64,000 nucleotides of DNA from JAAYFJ01 sp964344295 (GTDB taxonomy: Bacteria > Bacillota > Clostridia > Tissierellales > Peptoniphilaceae): the NCBI GenBank assembly GCA_964344295.1, contig CAYFMR010000001.1:181127-245126 (forward strand), given 5' to 3'. Shown here one piece after another: positions 59,507 through 64,000 of this stretch. A program made the position numbers and the translations under genes. The notes under the pieces are model-generated. The model did not search any database and had not been told where the DNA came from. It saw only the letters and a program-made list of their open reading frames with translations. Position 1 is the first letter of the stretch. Each line of letters begins with the position of its first letter.

Positions 59507-61191
59507 CGAACAGACTCCATGCGAGCGCGTACTTCCCGTTCTACAACTTCTAGTTTATGCTCGGCGTCTCGGTCAGTTTTGCCGATGACATAGATGTAGA
59601 GTTTGATTTTCGGCTCCGTACCCGATGGGCGAATGGCAAACCATGTACCATCTGCCAGGGTGTACTTCAAAACATTGCTCTTGGGAAGTCCTGTTTTATC
59701 CACTTGATAATCCACCACAGACACCACAGGCTCATTGTTCACCAAGGTTAGCGGTTGGCGACGAACATCTTCCATGATGCGTCCGATCAGAGCTTGGCCT
59801 TCAGCTCCTTCTAGTGTGATCGATAACAGTTTTTCGTCATAATAGCCATGCGTTTGATAAAGCTCATCAAGTACCTCGCCCAAAGTCTTCCCTTGGCCTA
59901 AATAGTAGTCTGCCATTTCCACAATCAGCATGGAAGAAATCACAGCATCCTTATCTCGCACGAAATCACGGTAAACATAGCCAATACTCTCTTCATAGCC
60001 GAATAACAGCTGGTATTCTCCAGAGCGATCCCAAGCATTGGGTAGGCTGCAAATGTACTTAAATCCTGTGAGTGTCTCGAATACGGGCACCTCATAGTCT
60101 TTTGCAATGCGTTTAGCCAAATCGCCTGTGACAATACTCTTGACAATTGCCGCGTTTGGGGGCAAGCTTTTTTTCTCTGCCAAGCCCTCTAGGATATAGT
60201 GAACTAACAAAGCTCCTATCTGATTACCGTTAAATGCACGATAACCGCCATGGCCGTCTTTACACATCATGCTCACACGATCACAATCCGGGTCCGTCGC
60301 CAACAAAAGGTCTGCATCCACTTTTTGCCCCCATTGTTTGGCCAGATCAAATGCTTTATGGTCTTCCGGGTTCGGGTATCCTACAGTGGCAAAGTCTGGA
60401 TCCGGCTTCACTTGCTCTTCCACCAGTGTCATATGATCAAAGCCACGTTTTTTTAACACATGACGCACCGGTAGATTCCCCGTACCATTCAGGGGCGTGT
60501 ACACCACATGCACGCTCTTTTTAAGCTCCTCATCACGAACGGCGCTTCCCAGCACTAAGCTGTAGTAGCTTTCGTCTACTTCCTGAGGCACCGGCTTAAT
60601 CAGAGCTTGGGCTGCTTCATCCTCTTCGCGAAGAAAAGCAATATCTTCATACCGAACCTGCGCAATGTGGGTCAAGATCTCATCTGCTTTATCATCTAAG
60701 ATTTGCGATCCCTCTTCCCAATAGACCTTGTAGCCATTATAATCTTTTGGATTATGGCTGGCCGTCACCACAATGCCAGAGACGCAGTTTAAGTGACGTA
60801 CCGCATAACTCAACATAGGCGTCGGTCGAATATCCGGGAAAAGATAAACGCGGATACCGTGGGTTGCTAAAATCCCTGCCGCGATGTCAGCAAATTCACG
60901 GCTCTGATGACGAACGTCATAAGCGATGACCAAGCCGCGTTTCATCGCATTCTCTCCCGCCTCCACAATGGTTCGAGCCAAGCCTTCTGTGGCTTTCCCC
61001 ACCGTATAACGGTTCATCCGATTCGTTCCGGCTCCAAGTTTGCCGCGTAAACCAGCTGTACCAAATTCCAGCTCTTGATAAAATCGATCTTGCAACTCGG
61101 TTTCATCATGAATTTTTCTGATTTCTTCCTTATAGGACTCTGCAATCACAGGAGAATCCAACCATTCTTGCTTCATTACTTCGTATTTCAC
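59503..61191 (-). CDS. pgcA: Alpha-phosphoglucomutase/phosphomannomutase PgcA type
   Basis: Interconverts glucose-1- and glucose-6-phosphate. 562 residues. FGTAGLRGKLGAGTNRMN, active Ser in VTASHNPKDYNGYKVY, Mg-binding DPDCDRV, sugar-binding FGYEESIGY, and phosphate-binding RPSGTEPKIKLY. Start is a GTG at 61191 with AGGAGGTGTCAT upstream. Middle gene of the operon that runs from the zinc-ribbon protein to the thioesterases. Confidence 0.94.
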   Translation of the reverse strand: MKYEVMKQEWLDSPVIAESYKEEIRKIHDETELQDRFYQELEFGTAGLRGKLGAGTNRMNRYTVGKATEGLARTIVEAGENAMKRGLVIAYDVRHQSREFADIAAGILATHGIRVYLFPDIRPTPMLSYAVRHLNCVSGIVVTASHNPKDYNGYKVYWEEGSQILDDKADEILTHIAQVRYEDIAFLREEDEAAQALIKPVPQEVDESYYSLVLGSAVRDEELKKSVHVVYTPLNGTGNLPVRHVLKKRGFDHMTLVEEQVKPDPDFATVGYPNPEDHKAFDLAKQWGQKVDADLLLATDPDCDRVSMMCKDGHGGYRAFNGNQIGALLVHYILEGLAEKKSLPPNAAIVKSIVTGDLAKRIAKDYEVPVFETLTGFKYICSLPNAWDRSGEYQLLFGYEESIGYVYRDFVRDKDAVISSMLIVEMADYYLGQGKTLGEVLDELYQTHGYYDEKLLSITLEGAEGQALIGRIMEDVRRQPLTLVNNEPVVSVVDYQVDKTGLPKSNVLKYTLADGTWFAIRPSGTEPKIKLYIYVIGKTDRDAEHKLEVVEREVRARMESVR

Positions 61192-61201
61192 ATGACACCT
61201 C

Positions 61202-61663
61202 CTAGGTCAACGGGACAAACTTAGCATCGGTCACCGCAGCCAAATCCTGGGGCGATAAGACGATCTGCCAACCGATAGCACCGGCACTCACAACCACTTT
61301 TTCTTGATGCTCCATACTTTGCTCCACAAATGTCGGAAAGGCCTTCTTCATGCCAATGGGAGAACACCCTCCATGAACATAACCGGTGAGAGCTTTCAGG
61401 TCTTTTTGATGCAACATGTCCACCTTTTTAACCCCTGCCGCTTTCGCCGCCAACTTCAAATCCAAATGTCGATCTACGGGAATCACGAAAACCAATGGCG
61501 TTTCAGCAATACACACTAAGGCCTTCCCTACCTTTTCATAGGATAAACCCTTCTTATCCGCCACACTGACACCGTCAATCAGTCCGTCCTCTACATCATA
61601 TTGGAGAGCTTCATATTCCACCTTTCGCTGCTCTAAATAACGCATTGCATTTGTTTTTTTCAA
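61202..61663 (-). CDS. ybaK: Cys-tRNA(Pro) deacylase YbaK/EbsC
   Basis: Editing protein that hydrolyses mischarged Cys-tRNA-Pro. 153 residues. KALVCIAETPLVFVIPVDRHLD, YVHGGCSPIGMKKAFP and SAGAIGWQIVLSPQDL fit YbaK. The start is a TTG at 61663, whose TTGA overlaps the asparaginase stop exactly as ATGA overlaps do, with GGTGG seven bases upstream; the ATG six codons later has no ribosome-binding site. Confidence 0.93.
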   Translation of the reverse strand: MKKTNAMRYLEQRKVEYEALQYDVEDGLIDGVSVADKKGLSYEKVGKALVCIAETPLVFVIPVDRHLDLKLAAKAAGVKKVDMLHQKDLKALTGYVHGGCSPIGMKKAFPTFVEQSMEHQEKVVVSAGAIGWQIVLSPQDLAAVTDAKFVPLT

Positions 61664-62724
61664 GGCCGATCCACCACCTTTTCAAAGAAAATGTTCTCGT
61701 CATTGATAAATTGCACCTGCTCTTGCACCGTTTCTAACGTCGACAAAGCAATATGTGCCTTGACATACAAGTTCTCTAGCGAAATATCATAAATAGGATG
61801 CACGTGATCGGAATCCACAATATCTTTAAACGAGGCGTAATGATCATTTTTCGAACTCAACTCTCCGATAAATACGGGAATATCATACACTTCTGCTTGT
61901 TCAATCAATGTATTGATACTTTGATCAATGGCGTTATTCTCTACACACACTGTCCCGCTATGATACACCCCGCACACAATGCCGTCGATCGTTTCGTCAA
62001 TATTAAAATAATCGTAGCGCATACCCACATAAGGATAAATCAATATAATACGCTTACCTAATTTAAACGGCTCAAAAGTACGCGGTACGATATGGGCATT
62101 AATGGCGTCTTTTGTTGGCAACTTGGCATCGTTATATAAAATAAAGTTTTGATTTAATACTTCACCTAAAATACAGTTTTTAAAGGCTTCGTAAATTTCC
62201 ACCACTTGGTTCATCTGCTTGATACGAGATCCCAAATGCACCTCCATCGCTCCATGATGGTTTTTGTAGATGACATAAACCCCTTGCATCCCCGCTTTTG
62301 CGATGAAATCCAGCGCACCGAGAAAATTTTCCACACCATTTGAACGTGCATCATCCAGCGGATGGTTGCTAGATACCATCACAATGGGCAAGCCCTTGTG
62401 GGCAAACAGCATGGCAAATAAATTCGCCGTATACGCCATCGTATCTGTACCATGGGTGACGATAATACCCTCATAAGCGTCATAATCAACACTCCACATC
62501 GCCTCTAACAAATGATTTAGCTTATCCAAAGTCATATTCTCCGATAAGGTATAAATGGGGCGCATCACATCGATTTCCCAGCCATAGAGAACCTGCCTGC
62601 GCCTTACCTCTTTATGGTCATAAATGATACCATGCGTATCACTGACTTCCAAACTTCGCACTTTTCCATGGGACACCGTGGCGAACGTCCCACCCGTTTC
62701 CACCACCAGTATTTTCTTCTTCAT
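61660..62724 (-). CDS. ansA: L-asparaginase (type I)
   Basis: 354 residues, cytoplasmic type (no signal peptide). The nucleophile Thr motif is VVETGGTFATV; second catalytic motif IVTHGTDTMAYTANLFAML; SNHPLDDARSNGVENF and VCGVYHSGTV complete the fold. Hydrolyses asparagine to aspartate. It follows the zinc-ribbon protein by one base and overlaps ybaK by four. Confidence 0.9.
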   Translation of the reverse strand: MKKKILVVETGGTFATVSHGKVRSLEVSDTHGIIYDHKEVRRRQVLYGWEIDVMRPIYTLSENMTLDKLNHLLEAMWSVDYDAYEGIIVTHGTDTMAYTANLFAMLFAHKGLPIVMVSSNHPLDDARSNGVENFLGALDFIAKAGMQGVYVIYKNHHGAMEVHLGSRIKQMNQVVEIYEAFKNCILGEVLNQNFILYNDAKLPTKDAINAHIVPRTFEPFKLGKRIILIYPYVGMRYDYFNIDETIDGIVCGVYHSGTVCVENNAIDQSINTLIEQAEVYDIPVFIGELSSKNDHYASFKDIVDSDHVHPIYDISLENLYVKAHIALSTLETVQEQVQFINDENIFFEKVVDRP

Positions 62725-62725
62725 C

Positions 62726-63109
62726 CTATGACCTTCCTTTAAATTGATAACCGCAGCGAGGACAAGTGATCATTAGATTTCCCTTGTGTTTAGGCACCTT
62801 GATCACTTGCTTGCATTGGTGACATGTAAATAAGCGATAATTTTTTCGTAGTTTGAAGCGATGAATGCGGCTCTGCCAACTATACTGTATCCGTCTGATC
62901 ATCATTAAAAAACGTTCATTTTCTTCGCGGCGTCTCATCATTTTAGTAGAAAGCATACGATAGAGAAAATAAACTGCATAAATGATCGCTACGACACTAA
63001 ATGCCCTCGATGAAAAAATGAGCGACAACACCCAGAAGGCAATGGCCAATATTGCCACACCTTTGCCCAGCGCATCGACCCCATATCGATTTTTTCCAAG
63101 CAGTTTCAC
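62726..63109 (-). CDS. Membrane protein with C-terminal zinc ribbon, unknown function
   Basis: 127 residues. One hydrophobic hairpin (about 16-50: GVAILAIAFWVLSLIF and FSVVAIIYAVYFLYRML), a basic stretch, then a zinc ribbon FTCHQCKQ...ITCPRCGYQF. Related proteins occur widely in Clostridia without known role. GTG start at 63109, with AGAGGTGAGAGT upstream. First gene of the seven-gene operon. Confidence 0.82.
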   Translation of the reverse strand: MKLLGKNRYGVDALGKGVAILAIAFWVLSLIFSSRAFSVVAIIYAVYFLYRMLSTKMMRRREENERFLMMIRRIQYSWQSRIHRFKLRKNYRLFTCHQCKQVIKVPKHKGNLMITCPRCGYQFKGRS

Positions 63110-63126
63110 ACTCTCACCTCTTCCTC

Positions 63127-63155
63127 ATTATAAGTGAATGATAGGCAATTAGCAA
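63127..63155 (-). promoter_or_regulatory. Predicted promoter of the seven-gene operon
   Basis: Minus strand: -35 TTGCTA (63150-63155), 17-base spacer, -10 TATAAT (63127-63132), only 18 bases from the GTG start. Confidence 0.75.
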
Positions 63156-63233
63156 CGTACGCCACCACTCTCTTCATTATACCCACTCAAAGCCTTCTCT
63201 CTCGTCACCTCATCATACCCGTAAAAAGAACGT

Positions 63234-63271
63234 AAAAAAAGCCAGTCTCGGACACCTGATCCTAAACTGGC
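63234..63271 (-). terminator. Terminator of tRNA-Ile
   Basis: GCCAGT (63241-63246) with ACTGGC (63266-63271), 19-base loop, followed on the minus strand by seven T. It starts five bases after the CCA end. Confidence 0.8.
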
Positions 63272-63276
63272 AACAT

Positions 63277-63353
<77 letters not shown>

Positions 63354-63364
63354 TTACATCAAAT

Positions 63365-63392
63365 ATTATACACGATTCATCTAAATAATCAA
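63365..63392 (-). promoter_or_regulatory. Predicted promoter of tRNA-Ile
   Basis: Minus strand: -35 TTGATT (63387-63392), 16-base spacer ending in TG, -10 TATAAT (63365-63370), about 12 bases before the tRNA 5' end. Confidence 0.8.
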
Positions 63393-63517
63393 CCTTAATC
63401 TTTTAAGCCAACTCTTTTACCTCATCTCGCCTTCGAAACAGATCGGTGTCCTGCCAACCTCAAGTAAAGACTTGATTATCATTGACCATACAGCGCCTTC
63501 ACACACACTTTACCAAC

Positions 63518-63901
63518 CTACCATGGTTTTAGCACTACCGATCTGTAGTTGATGGCCTCGCGGTCAATGAGCTTTAAGAGCACATCCATGTCCACAGTGT
63601 CATAAGTCCGCACGGCGTCTTTAAGCGCCGTTTCGTTCTTGAGGTCTGCAAGCGCCTTTTCATGTTCTTTTGCCTTGGCCTTCCAGGTCACCACCGAGGC
63701 TTTGATCTCGTCCACGTTCATGTCCTTGTAGGACTGGATTTCTTGGTTCGCCGTGGCTATTTGTTCCTGCAGCGTTTTGATCTCTTCTTCCTTGGCGGTC
63801 ATCTTGGCTTTTTCCGCCTCGATGTCCTTGCCGTTTTCGGCCATAATCTGGTCGATTACGTCTTTCTCAAGGCCGAGGCCTTCTAAAAAATCTCGTTTCA
63901 T
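63518..63901 (-). pseudogene. Phage scaffold-like protein (gp20 family), 3'-truncated
   Basis: 127 residues. Start MKRDFLEGLGLEKDVIDQIM, then a long coiled coil (about 25-95, AKMTAKEEEIKTLQEQ), then LKDAVRTYDTVDMDVLLKLI, matching the minor structural GP20 scaffold family of siphophages. The family continues 50-80 residues further; here the frame ends abruptly in NYRSVVLKPW. AAGGAAGAAGCG precedes the ATG at 63901. Base composition is richer in G+C than the neighbouring genes. It is probably the edge of a prophage remnant; the 99 bases to its left show no gene. Confidence 0.6.
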
Positions 63902-64000
63902 CGCTTCTTCCTTTCTTCTGTTCACTACGTTTTTTACGTGTTTTACTTCACTTGTGCCGGGCAAGTTTTACGCCTTTCCGGGGCAATCAAAAAACACGCC

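Overview
The window is an almost gap-free stretch of a Bacillota chromosome, most likely a member of the Clostridia. It has PolC as replicative polymerase, zinc-ribbon forms of L28 and L32, strong AGGAGG ribosome-binding sites, frequent GTG/TTG starts, and gene orders typical of Clostridia (rpsB-tsf-pyrH-frr-uppS-cdsA, rimP-nusA-rnpM-infB, yceD-rpmF-plsX-acpP-rnc-smc-ftsY, ylxM-ffh-rpsP-khpA-rimM-trmD-rplS). I cannot name the genus. About 85% of the genes read on the minus strand, and the few plus-strand genes are visibly C-rich, so the minus strand is probably the replication leading strand.

Layout. 1-12.8 kb: rpsB, tsf, pyrH, frr, uppS, cdsA, rseP, ispG and polC, then rimP, nusA, rnpM and the first codons of infB (all minus, so read right to left). 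dxr is absent from its usual place between cdsA and rseP, and ylxQ is absent between rnpM and infB. 12.8-19.5 kb: rbgA, rnhB, yraN, comM, dprA, topA. 19.6-23.5 kb: SRP/ribosome maturation operon from ylxM to rplS, behind a consensus promoter with a 13-bp inverted repeat at its start point. 23.5-31 kb: yceD to ftsY. 31-38 kb: plus-strand tmcAL, then rsmD-coaD-coiled-coil gene, asp23-fakA-recG, and divergent rpmB. 38-44.9 kb: short units (putP, a TetR regulator, a small unknown gene, ogt, glpK, nfo and a HAD phosphatase). 45-47 kb: thrC-thrB. 47-55.5 kb: hydrolase, membrane-anchored MurF-like ligase, ddl, rnr, smpB, apt and a CvrA-type cation/proton antiporter whose 5' region carries a strongly structured leader. 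55.6-57.1 kb: DUF2089 regulator and DUF4097 protein. 57.2-63.1 kb: a seven-gene operon (zinc-ribbon membrane protein, asparaginase, YbaK, phosphoglucomutase, Cof phosphatase, double-hotdog and single-hotdog thioesterases). 63.2-64 kb: tRNA-Ile(GAT), then a 3'-truncated phage scaffold gene, the edge of a prophage or its remnant.

Most of the window is housekeeping: translation, ribosome maturation, protein export, replication, chromosome segregation, isoprenoid/phospholipid and peptidoglycan synthesis. The points most worth a second look are the structured cvrA leader with a possible sequestered ribosome-binding site and upstream reading frame, the palindromes sitting on the promoters of ylxM-ffh and of the DUF2089 gene, nested inverted repeats upstream of putP, three tandem hotdog domains, the missing dxr, and a recent 18-bp tandem duplication inside putP. 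I found no CRISPR array, no complete insertion sequence and no defence system. No gene-free stretch exceeds 300 bases.
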